Shown here: one piece after another, positions 1 through 6,182 of the stretch | Position numbering within the stretch: the stretch's first letter is position 1 | Layout of the letters: each line of letters opens with the position of its first letter | From: Candidatus Babeliales bacterium | GTDB lineage: Bacteria > Babelota > Babeliae > Babelales > JACPOV01 | Assembly (NCBI GenBank): GCA_020050475.1 | Contig: JAGVKP010000072.1 | Location: 1-15,328, forward strand | DNA length: 15,328 bases | Direction: 5' to 3' | Translations under genes and position numbers: made by a program | The notes under the pieces: generated by a model | Database searches by the model: none | What the model was told of the DNA's origin: nothing | The model's input: only the letters and a program-made list of their open reading frames with translations

Positions 1-7
1 CATGTGA

Positions 8-84
<77 letters not shown>

Positions 85-123
85 AATTCTTTATGGCTCG
101 CGCCAGTCCTTTCTGGATTTTTT

Positions 124-360
124 TCATCTTCTGCTTCTGCCTTTGTTTATTTTTAGCCTTGAGATAATTTTTTCAAGAGTTTGCTCCGAAACCCCTACAA
201 TTTTGGCAAGTTTACGCACCGAAATTTCATCATGCTCTTTAAGGGCTAAAATCAGCTCAGATAATGCAAAAGCTTTATACCCTTCTTTAAACTCTTTTAG
301 TTCTTTTGGGCTTAATGATTCAATAAATTTATCGCTGGTTGATTGAGATTTTGTAGTCAT
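124..360 (-). CDS. Small helix-turn-helix protein, possible antitoxin or regulator
   Basis: A 78-residue basic protein. A helix-turn-helix is visible at about residues 46-70 (VRKLAKIVGVSEQTLEKI), the usual spacing of a DNA-recognition motif, and the tail is basic (KGRSRR). The N-terminal half (residues ~17-40) is predicted helical and could dimerise. Its ATG overlaps the TGA of the upstream acetyltransferase (ATGA), so it is very likely co-translated with it. Small HTH proteins of this shape include HigA-like antitoxins and autoregulators, but a GNAT toxin's antitoxin is normally encoded before the toxin and is of the ribbon-helix-helix type. I cannot tell whether it is an antitoxin or simply an operon regulator. 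Confidence 0.75.
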   Translation of the reverse strand: MTTKSQSTSDKFIESLSPKELKEFKEGYKAFALSELILALKEHDEISVRKLAKIVGVSEQTLEKIISRLKINKGRSRR

Positions 361-1052
361 AATAGGTGCCTCTCAAGCATTATTGTACTCAGTTTTGAGG
401 CGTAATGTATGGTTCTAAGCTCTTTCATCCAATACTCCATTACATGTTCTATCTTTTGTCCCGTTGACGCGGTCATCCATTTGCCAATAAAGTGGTAGCC
501 ATTCAGTTTGCTAAATCCGCGTTTTGCCCAAAAAAGCTCTACCGACTGATAATCAGCTGGACGGTAATCAATAACACTTTGCTCGCTCATAGTAACCAGC
601 AGAATCTGCCGATATACCTTTTTTGAAGCAACTGCATTTTCAAACCCTTCATAGAGACGCTTTCCATTACCGTTTTTTTGGAATGCTTGATCAATAATGA
701 GATCCGCAAGATAAAAGGTTTCGCTGAAATCATACACACCATTCAGGGCCTGCTTATATTTTTCGGAAAAAGAATCGATCGGCGCCCCCATAATCACCCC
801 GACCAGATCATCTTCGTTCATTAAGAGACCAATTACTGCATCCTGAGCAGCCGCTATCTTTGCGACATACGGCGCATACTCAGCCGGTTGCGCGACATAA
901 AGATGCGGGTACTCTCGGTACACCTTTACGGCGAGTCCTGCTATCTGATTAATAAGCTCCGCATCAGCTTTCGTTTTTAGCATCTCGATGCGCGGCCGAG
1001 CAAAAGTACCGAAAGAGAGCACTAAGCTCAGAAAAAGATATAATCTGATCAT
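357..1052 (-). CDS. GNAT-family N-acetyltransferase with export signal
   Basis: A 231-residue protein of the acetyl-CoA-dependent GNAT superfamily. The best marker is motif A at residues ~114-137: a beta strand (YLADLIID) followed by the acetyl-CoA pyrophosphate loop QKNGNGKRLY. A C-terminal GNAT-like region follows (FWAKRGFSKLNGYHFIGKW). The substrate cannot be told from sequence. Residues 1-18 look like a cleavable signal peptide: one early Arg, a hydrophobic core YLFLSLVLSF, then TFA before the likely cut. The start is supported by GGGAGTG five bases upstream. The next Met (residue 24) would remove the signal but has no good ribosome site. It lies 16 bp after the Nudix gene and overlaps the HTH gene. 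An exported acetyltransferase would need acetyl-CoA outside the cytoplasm, which points to delivery into a host cell or an atypical role. Confidence 0.8.
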   Translation of the reverse strand: MIRLYLFLSLVLSFGTFARPRIEMLKTKADAELINQIAGLAVKVYREYPHLYVAQPAEYAPYVAKIAAAQDAVIGLLMNEDDLVGVIMGAPIDSFSEKYKQALNGVYDFSETFYLADLIIDQAFQKNGNGKRLYEGFENAVASKKVYRQILLVTMSEQSVIDYRPADYQSVELFWAKRGFSKLNGYHFIGKWMTASTGQKIEHVMEYWMKELRTIHYASKLSTIMLERHLL

Positions 1053-1068
1053 TTTTCACTCCCGTGGG

Positions 1069-1485
1069 CTACGAATTTAAATATGAATCAACCTGACTTA
1101 AAAGTTCCTGTGCATTTTTATACGTAATTTTTTCAAGCGCTTGCTCATAGGAAAGCCACGCATATCCCTGATGCTCATGAGAAAGTGTGATTTTTTTCTC
1201 ATCCGTTTTGCCGATAAAAAAGTAGACCGTTTTATTAACGAGTTCGCCCGTTTTTATATTTTTAAAAAAATAGTCGAATGCATATTCCCAATCAGGTACC
1301 AGCTGCGCCCGAATACCGGCCTCTTCATACAGCTCGCGGAGCGCTGCCTCTTTTTTTTCTTCACCTTTTTCAATATGCCCCTTAGGAAAATCCCAATGCC
1401 CGGAGGCATAATGCAGCAGGAGATACTGCCGCACGTTATCCTCAATACGAAAAACAACCACCCCCGCTGAATACTCTTTTTGCAT
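1069..1485 (-). CDS. Nudix hydrolase, Ap4A-hydrolase-like
   Basis: A 138-residue single-domain Nudix protein. Its Nudix box is perfect at residues 36-58: Gly36, Glu42, then R50-E51-L52, E54-E55 and G57-I58, matching Gx5Ex7REUxEExGU. The metal-binding glutamates are all present. The framing sequences (SAGVVVFR near the N-terminus and HWDFPKGHIEKGE before the box) resemble asymmetric diadenosine tetraphosphate hydrolases, which clear Ap4A to ATP and AMP. Substrate is family inference only, since Nudix enzymes vary widely. It is the first gene of the minus-strand operon, preceded by AAGGGCGG as ribosome site, and faces the toxin cassette across a 134-bp divergent spacer. Confidence 0.88.
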   Translation of the reverse strand: MQKEYSAGVVVFRIEDNVRQYLLLHYASGHWDFPKGHIEKGEEKKEAALRELYEEAGIRAQLVPDWEYAFDYFFKNIKTGELVNKTVYFFIGKTDEKKITLSHEHQGYAWLSYEQALEKITYKNAQELLSQVDSYLNS

Positions 1486-1619
1486 AGACCGCCCTTAATG
1501 ACTTTTTACCATCTTTGATAGCATCGATAATAGCAAAAATTTAAAATCAAATTATCATAGTCCTATCATTGGGCTAAAACTATTAAACTCAATCTAAGTT
1601 TCACAGCAAAGGTTTTCGC
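1486..1619. promoter_or_regulatory. Divergent promoter region, Nudix operon and toxin cassette
   Basis: This 134-bp AT-rich spacer separates two divergent transcription units, so it must hold promoters in both directions unless one unit is read through from outside. GATAAT on the minus strand (1552-1557) is a plausible -10 box toward the Nudix gene, but I find no convincing -35 at the proper spacing on either strand. The call rests on position, not on recognised boxes. Confidence 0.3.
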
Positions 1620-2792
1620 GTGATCATATTTTTTTCTAAAAACTCCACTTTTAGGCGATTTTTTAGCTGCATCTACTTATTAATATTTTTTACAGGCAGA
1701 CTTCAGCCAGATAGCTCTCCCCAACAGAAGGAAATTGAAGAGCTTTTACGTAAAGTAGATACACTTTTTGCAAAAATACCCAATAAGAACATGCAAGAGC
1801 TACTTATCATTCAAGAAAAAAGAAGGCTATTGACTGATCTGCTTGGTGATCAACCGGACACAGACCGCGATTCCGAATTTTATAAGCCAAAATTCTCAGT
1901 CACATTAACTGATGATGAAAAGAAAATCGATATATTTACGAGAATTAAGAAAAAATACATAGGAGAGATCCCTAACTCCGTCAATGACTTAATAAATTAT
2001 TTCTCTTATCAAAAAGACTGCATCAAGGCTGGAGCCACGATTCAAAACAAAATCTTGCTCGTGGGAAGGCCCGGCAACGGAAAATCTTATCTTGTAAGTA
2101 TCTTAGCACAAGAACTTGAATTACCACTTTTTTCTTATTCAGCATCTTTTTTTAGCGATAAATATATCGGCGAAGCATCACGCAAAATACGCCGCGCGTT
2201 TGCCGAAGCAAAAAAATTAAATCGACCATGCCTCATTTTCATTGATGAGATAGATGCATTGGCAACCACAAGAAATGAAAACTCTCACCAAGATCAGCGC
2301 GCTACTTTGATAACACTGCTGACTGAATTACAAGAGCTACAATCAGAGAAAAATATTTTTGTCATTGCTGCGACTAATGACCTTAAGTCTCTTGATGAAG
2401 CAGTTAAAGATCGATTTGCAGGAGCAATAAGTGGCGTCCCGGATCTTAAAGACGCAGAGCGATCGCTACTTTTTCAAAAAATTTTTTCTGAAAATGGAAT
2501 CGTGGCAGAAGTCGATCTTTGCAATCGACTCGGATCTGTCACTAAGGGCAATCTATATTTGCCTAATCCTAAGGATCGCTATGGCCATATCATGCAGCCT
2601 GTTACCTTTTCAAATAGAGATATTGTTTCAGTTGTTGAAAAAGCTACTTTTAGAAAATTTATCACCTGCAAACAGGATGCAACAAAGTGCAACGAATCAC
2701 TGTGCAAATTCCTCAAGAAGGCAATTCAGCAAGCAGGAAAGCCAACAACTTTCAATACAGCCAAAACTCAAAAATACTGTGACGGCATCTAA
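1620..2792 (+). CDS. AAA+ ATPase with N-terminal signal or membrane anchor
   Basis: A 390-residue AAA+ ATPase of the FtsH/spastin-like classic clade. Visible motifs are Walker A GRPGNGKS (149-156), a pore-loop region KYIGEASRKIRRAF (181-194), Walker B LIFIDEID (205-212), sensor 1 AATN (250-253) and the arginine finger in DRF (Arg265). No FtsH-type metalloprotease HExxH is present, so it looks like a pure unfoldase or remodelling ATPase. Residues ~12-26 are basic then strongly hydrophobic (FRRFFSCIYLLIFFTG), consistent with a signal peptide or single membrane anchor. Residues 34-75 are likely helical. The start is GTG, with AAAGG seven bases upstream. Its TAA shares a base with an ATG of the next gene (TAATG), so it is coupled to the toxin-like gene. 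Orientation across the membrane is unresolved: a cleaved signal would put an ATPase where ATP is scarce. Confidence 0.85.
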   Translation: MIIFFSKNSTFRRFFSCIYLLIFFTGRLQPDSSPQQKEIEELLRKVDTLFAKIPNKNMQELLIIQEKRRLLTDLLGDQPDTDRDSEFYKPKFSVTLTDDEKKIDIFTRIKKKYIGEIPNSVNDLINYFSYQKDCIKAGATIQNKILLVGRPGNGKSYLVSILAQELELPLFSYSASFFSDKYIGEASRKIRRAFAEAKKLNRPCLIFIDEIDALATTRNENSHQDQRATLITLLTELQELQSEKNIFVIAATNDLKSLDEAVKDRFAGAISGVPDLKDAERSLLFQKIFSENGIVAEVDLCNRLGSVTKGNLYLPNPKDRYGHIMQPVTFSNRDIVSVVEKATFRKFITCKQDATKCNESLCKFLKKAIQQAGKPTTFNTAKTQKYCDGI

Positions 2793-2818
2793 TGAAAAAA
2801 AACAAAAGGAACCGGGAA

Positions 2819-4159
2819 ATGAAATTACTTAGATATCTATTTTTATTTTTTGTGTTTATTAATGCGTCTCAGATAACTGCAATGCAATCAAAATCAAAGC
2901 ACAAAAACGCTCAAGACCAAAAAGAAGCTGAATACCGTCGGCAAAGAGCTGAAGAGCTAAAAAAACTAAGCGGTCGCTATGCTTCTATATATGCAGCAGC
3001 GCGCAAATCAGACTTTTTACTCGCTCATAATATAGAATCAACAAACAAAAAAGAGAGCCCCTTAACGCCAGAACCAGACAAAAAAAAGCCGTATAGTAAA
3101 ACGAAGGATTTACGAAAAATTGTTCGTGATTTGCTTTCTAAAAGCATGAAAGATGACGATAACGGAAAAAAACGGGGCGCGTTTCAATTATTCGTTTTCG
3201 GCTATAAGTTTGGGAGCGCAAAAACCACACAAAAAGCTGGCTCTGGCAGAAGAGTAAATTCAACAAAAGACTGGCTTTCAAAAAATATGAAAACTCGGGA
3301 TATTACTCAATATCAATCTGTATCGGTAAGCATTCCTGAGGAACCAATGCGGTTAATAGGAATGTTGGCTGAGACATCAGGCGTACTTTTTACCGAAAGT
3401 CTACTATTTATTAGAGATATCATTCCCGTAATTCGAAGCTGTTGGCATTTCGTAGCAGCTGGTGTTGGACTTGGCTGGTTAGTAAGTAAGTCTATCAAAG
3501 AAAAATCAGCTCAAGAAAATACACCCTATCAAAGGCCCAAAAAACCAATCTCACAAGCAACTACAATTAACAATCAACAGCTTTACAGATTCGAGGGAAA
3601 ATATGCAGATCGGATTTATTCTCGGGAAGAAATCGATTCAATGCGTAGGCAAGGAATCACTGATAACATTCTGACAACGAATGCTTATGGTGATCCAGCC
3701 TTTGATGTATTAGAAGACGATGATGATCAACCTGAAGAGGAAATACGGGAAAAAATAAATGCGAGCGTTAGCCCTGGAGCCCCCGATCCTGAAGACCCTT
3801 GGGGCTTTCATAAACAGCAAGAAAAAAACACCACTATCGAAGGAATTGTATTAAAAGGAATTGTATTAAAAGGCGAAATCAATTTTAGTGAGACAACTAT
3901 AAAACATATGGATAACCCTAATAGACATGTTCCCGTCCAAATATTAAAAGAGGTAATTCAAAAACCAATCGCCATTAAACCTGACCCTCAAGAATCGAGC
4001 GCTCTGATGTATTATTCTCAAATTTGGAAAAATGGAAAATATTACAATATTGAAGTCTTATACGATATAGCAACCAATCAAGTAAGACACTTCCTGTATT
4101 CCGAAGAAAAAATGGGCCCCCTGCCTGCAATAAAAAAATCTCCAAAGAGCGGAAAATAA
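2819..4159 (+). CDS. Exported protein with membrane segment and C-terminal polymorphic-toxin-like domain
   Basis: A protein of 446 residues from this start, or 455 if it begins at the upstream ATG at 2792, which overlaps the previous stop. I prefer 2819 because AAAAGGA sits eight bases before it. Numbering here follows the longer form. Residues 10-30 are a signal peptide (hydrophobic run LFLFFVFI). A long charged, lysine-rich region follows to ~180, then a membrane segment at ~206-232 (VAAGVGLGWLV) and an acidic linker at 305-320. The last ~95 residues look like a compact toxin module: INFSETTIKHM, RHVPVQILKEVI, DPQ, MYYSQIWKNGKYYNIEVLYD and TNQVRHF. From memory this pattern occurs at the C-termini of polymorphic toxins, probably RNase-like. 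Candidate active residues are His372, His379, Glu421 and His433. Immunity-like genes begin 3 bp downstream, which supports the reading. Family assignment is recollection, not a search result. Confidence 0.65.
   Translation: MKLLRYLFLFFVFINASQITAMQSKSKHKNAQDQKEAEYRRQRAEELKKLSGRYASIYAAARKSDFLLAHNIESTNKKESPLTPEPDKKKPYSKTKDLRKIVRDLLSKSMKDDDNGKKRGAFQLFVFGYKFGSAKTTQKAGSGRRVNSTKDWLSKNMKTRDITQYQSVSVSIPEEPMRLIGMLAETSGVLFTESLLFIRDIIPVIRSCWHFVAAGVGLGWLVSKSIKEKSAQENTPYQRPKKPISQATTINNQQLYRFEGKYADRIYSREEIDSMRRQGITDNILTTNAYGDPAFDVLEDDDDQPEEEIREKINASVSPGAPDPEDPWGFHKQQEKNTTIEGIVLKGIVLKGEINFSETTIKHMDNPNRHVPVQILKEVIQKPIAIKPDPQESSALMYYSQIWKNGKYYNIEVLYDIATNQVRHFLYSEEKMGPLPAIKKSPKSGK
3842..3871 (+). repeat. Tandem 15-bp direct repeat (two copies)
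   Basis: GGAATTGTATTAAAA occurs twice, head to tail, with no mismatch (3842-3856 and 3857-3871), and a further GG begins a third copy. It keeps the reading frame and encodes GIVLK twice, at residues ~351-360. It lies exactly between the acidic linker and the toxin-like module, so it may be a recent slippage duplication at the domain junction. Confidence 0.9.
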
Positions 4160-4162
4160 ACT

Positions 4163-4474
4163 ATGTTTCCAGCAACGGATAAAAGACGGTTATACTGGCT
4201 ACTTGATCTTTACAACCAAAAAAAAATAAGCTCCGCAACTTTTGTTGATGAGTATAACGTATGTTACAATCAAGAACTTGATTTAGATCAATTAGATATC
4301 AAAGAACGAAAGCTCTTTTATGAGCTTATGATCGTCGCTTGCAGATTTACCGATGTACAAGAGGATATTATTAAGTATCCAAATACTTATTTCTCCGAAG
4401 CCGATCTGCAAAAAAAGGCTGTAGAAACACAAGCGTTATTGAACCTGAATTCACCATACGATGGCCATGGATAA
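4163..4474 (+). CDS. Colicin D-type immunity-like protein, copy A
   Basis: A 103-residue, probably cytosolic, mostly helical acidic protein. Its pattern resembles the colicin D self-protection immunity family: an LLDLYNQKKIS segment followed by F..EY, a central FYELMIVACRF, then EDII and an NTYFSEADLQKK segment. Members bind and block the nuclease domain of a partner toxin. The family match is from memory and moderate. The ATG is 3 bp after the stop of the toxin-like gene, the classic toxin-then-immunity order. It is a paralogue of the gene at 4714-5049, sharing RLYWL, CYNQ, KLFY, VACRF, EDII and LNSP at matching positions. Confidence 0.7.
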   Translation: MFPATDKRRLYWLLDLYNQKKISSATFVDEYNVCYNQELDLDQLDIKERKLFYELMIVACRFTDVQEDIIKYPNTYFSEADLQKKAVETQALLNLNSPYDGHG

Positions 4475-4799
4475 AAATTTTCTAGTCTGCAAAAGTGTAT
4501 GGTTTTATTCTCAGCATGATGAAGCAATTTTTTTTGAATGGATAAATAAAATCAGATGCATCAAGCGATTTGAGGGAGTTGGCGACGAACTTTATCTCTA
4601 TTTAGTAAGGCGAAAGCTAACCTATCATGATATCAAGGATCTTATTGCACTGTTTTTTAGATATAAAATAGATATGAAGCAGCTTGTTCCCTTAAAAAAC
4701 GAAAGTAACGAAGGTGCATTCAAACCGTGGAAACATAAAATATTTCCCAAGCCTAAAAGACAAAAAGCGCCTGTATTGGCTGATGAATTTGTACCTTGA
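4461..4799 (+). CDS. Small immunity-like protein, unrelated to its neighbours
   Basis: A 112-residue protein with no signal or membrane segment. It is unlike copies A and C. Recognisable segments are FFEWINKIRCIKRFEGVG, DELYLYL and IKDLIALFFRYKIDMKQL. I recall this pattern in small stand-alone bacterial proteins, sometimes near polymorphic toxins, but have no named family to give. It overlaps the end of copy A by 14 bases. The ATG at 4461 has no ribosome site and the ATG at 4467 is an alternative, so translation probably depends on coupling. The family-like part ends near residue 95 (KPWKHKIF). The last ~17 residues (PKPKRQKAPVL...) come from reading the 5' part of the next gene in another frame and look like an acquired tail. 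Confidence 0.65.
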   Translation: MAMDKNFLVCKSVWFYSQHDEAIFFEWINKIRCIKRFEGVGDELYLYLVRRKLTYHDIKDLIALFFRYKIDMKQLVPLKNESNEGAFKPWKHKIFPKPKRQKAPVLADEFVP

Positions 4800-5049
4800 G
4801 GGCACAATAGAAGCCGATACGTTCGCTCAAGAGTATGATATTTGCTACAACCAAAATATTGATAGTTCTTCTCTTACTCCACTAGAGGAAAAACTCTTTT
4901 ACGGCCTCATGGAGGTAGCATGCCGATTTAGTCCTCACGAGGAGGATATTATAAACTGTCCCGGCGTCTATTTTACCGAAACTGATTTGCACAAAAAAGT
5001 TATCGAAGTACAAGAAATTTTTGATTTGAATTCACCAATTAATGGTTAA
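4714..5049 (+). CDS. Colicin D-type immunity-like protein, copy C
   Basis: A 111-residue paralogue of copy A, aligning from FPSLKDKKRLYWL through CYNQ, LEEKLFY, VACRFSPHEEDI and YFTETDLHKK to the end (DLNSPING). The same colicin D-type immunity resemblance applies. The only usable start that keeps the conserved RLYW segment is GTG at 4714, 86 bases inside the preceding gene, with no strong ribosome site. Residues 1-10 (MHSNRGNIKY) have no counterpart in copy A and come from sequence that encodes the previous protein in another frame. An original ATG equivalent to copy A's appears to have been lost. It is the last gene of the cassette and ends five bases from the displaced end of the converging methyltransferase. 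Confidence 0.68.
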   Translation: MHSNRGNIKYFPSLKDKKRLYWLMNLYLEGTIEADTFAQEYDICYNQNIDSSSLTPLEEKLFYGLMEVACRFSPHEEDIINCPGVYFTETDLHKKVIEVQEIFDLNSPING

Positions 5050-5053
5050 TCAA

Positions 5054-5151
5054 TCATATTTTTTGAGCAATTAAGTGCACCGTTTTTACTTCATTGCCAT
5101 TCATGGTGACATACTCTAGTTGCTCCATCCAGAGAATATCAAATCGCTCAA
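5054..5151 (-). pseudogene. Detached C-terminal tail of the methyltransferase (frameshift)
   Basis: Reading the minus strand in the -1 frame from about 5151 gives ERFDILWMEQLEYVTMNG followed by NEVKTVHLIAQKI and a TGA at 5054-5056. This is the ending expected of this methyltransferase family, in which the HYT..Q...L segment is followed by FD..W.E...Y...NG.....HLIA. It is cut off from the upstream frame by one missing base near CTCTTGAGCGA (about 5146-5154). An ancestral CTCTTGGAGCGA would restore a single frame of 214 residues. Confidence 0.82.
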
Positions 5152-5697
5152 GAGCGTTACGATCTGTTTGATCGTATAATGCTTCACCAAAATCCCTTCA
5201 GTCGTCAGATAAATACCATAGTCATCACTATTGATTGCCGCCTGCTGAGCGTAACGCGCAAGATATTTTTCACTTGGCGTAATGAGAAAATCACACAAAT
5301 AGATAATCCCCCCTGATTTCAAGATACGATGGATTTCGCGTACTATTTGGCATTGCTCTTCACGATACGGGTTGCAGCACAAAACGGTTGATAAAATTAC
5401 CGCGTCAACCGATTCTGGAGCTAATGGCAACGCAGCACTCTTCATGATTTCAAGCTGCAGATGAGGAAACATTTTTTGACCGCGCTCAATCATTTTGGGT
5501 GCAAAATCAAACCCCTTGAGATTTTGAAAGCCAAGATGCGCCAAATGGTTCAAAACCCTTCCATAACCGCATCCATATTCAACGATAAAGCTCTCTTTTT
5601 TTACCAGCGCAGAAAATTTATCGGCAAAAAATGGATCAGTAAAATCTTTCGTAGACCCAACTTCATTCCAAAATTTTTGTATCTCTGATTGCTGCAT
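5116..5697 (-). CDS. Class I SAM-dependent methyltransferase, 3' end frameshifted
   Basis: A 193-residue Rossmann-fold methyltransferase. Motif I, which binds S-adenosylmethionine, is VEYGCGYGRVL (39-49). The acidic residue that holds the ribose follows in GFDFAPKMIE (Asp64), then motif IV-like VDAVILSTVL and motif V-like ILKSGGIIYL. The methyl acceptor is unknown. GGAG four bases before the ATG supports the start. The last ~11 residues (DLIFSGWSN) are frameshift product: the native ending lies in the -1 frame and runs to 5054. The SAM-binding core is intact, so the shortened protein might still fold, but the lost strand normally completes the sheet. It follows the CdiI-like gene by 23 bp and probably belongs to the same transcript. 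Confidence 0.83.
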   Translation of the reverse strand: MQQSEIQKFWNEVGSTKDFTDPFFADKFSALVKKESFIVEYGCGYGRVLNHLAHLGFQNLKGFDFAPKMIERGQKMFPHLQLEIMKSAALPLAPESVDAVILSTVLCCNPYREEQCQIVREIHRILKSGGIIYLCDFLITPSEKYLARYAQQAAINSDDYGIYLTTEGILVKHYTIKQIVTLLSDLIFSGWSN

Positions 5698-5720
5698 AAA
5701 ACTCCATCGCTTAAAAAATT

Positions 5721-6182
5721 TTAAAAATCATCAATCGAGACAATCCATTCACTTATAGGTTGCCCATAATCAGAAACACGTTCTAATGGCGGCAAATAAT
5801 CATAACAATTGCTTTTCGTAAAATCTTTAATTTTTTTATCAATACTGCATGCTTCAAGTATCTGATCAATCAGTAGCTGATCATGGATGATCACTTCATT
5901 ACCCAGACGATAAAGAGCCCAGACATACACACTTCCGCCTTCTTGTATGCTATAGACACTATAAACCAAGCATGAAGTGTCATAATGCTTGATCCTATTC
6001 AGTCCCTCGCACCATTGTGCTTCGTAGTCTTTTAGCTTCCAATCAGCAATCGCCATCGCAAATCGTTCGTAATAATCATTCATTTTAATGGTGCCAGTTC
6101 GATAGCAAATGCCTTCGGATTTTTTGGCTTTTTTATTGAGAAGTTTGATTTTAAATGCACACGCAGTTGCCATATCTATCAT
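5721..6182 (-). CDS. CdiI-like immunity protein (contact-dependent inhibition type)
   Basis: A 153-residue soluble protein that resembles the CdiI immunity family typified by E. coli NC101. Matching segments are GTIKMNDYYERF, DWKLKDYEAQWCEGLNRIK, the core DTSCLVYSV (68-76), a W.LY..GN....HD.LL stretch (88-104), NCYDYLPP (125-132) and the C-terminal ISEWIV. Such proteins neutralise the C-terminal nuclease of a CdiA toxin. The assignment is from remembered family pattern. The first ~24 residues (KIKLLNKKAKK) are lysine-rich and unlike the family N-terminus. Its ATG overlaps the MurJ stop (ATGA). A second ATG at 6173 with GGA upstream is also possible. No cdiA or cdiB is in the window, so it is an orphan unless the nearby toxin-like gene is its partner. 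Confidence 0.72.
   Translation of the reverse strand: MIDMATACAFKIKLLNKKAKKSEGICYRTGTIKMNDYYERFAMAIADWKLKDYEAQWCEGLNRIKHYDTSCLVYSVYSIQEGGSVYVWALYRLGNEVIIHDQLLIDQILEACSIDKKIKDFTKSNCYDYLPPLERVSDYGQPISEWIVSIDDF

Noticed and set aside
92..124. Possible terminator after the tRNA (CCAG/CTGG then T-run)
   Set aside because: The stem is only four base pairs and overlaps the end of the convergent HTH gene; too weak to call.
143..346. Plus-strand open frame opposite the HTH gene
   Set aside because: Antisense shadow of a gene with a clear domain and an overlap-coupled start; no ribosome site or recognisable motif.
1620..2792. FtsH protease
   Set aside because: The AAA+ motifs are FtsH-like but there is no HExxH zinc-protease motif and the protein ends soon after the ATPase module.
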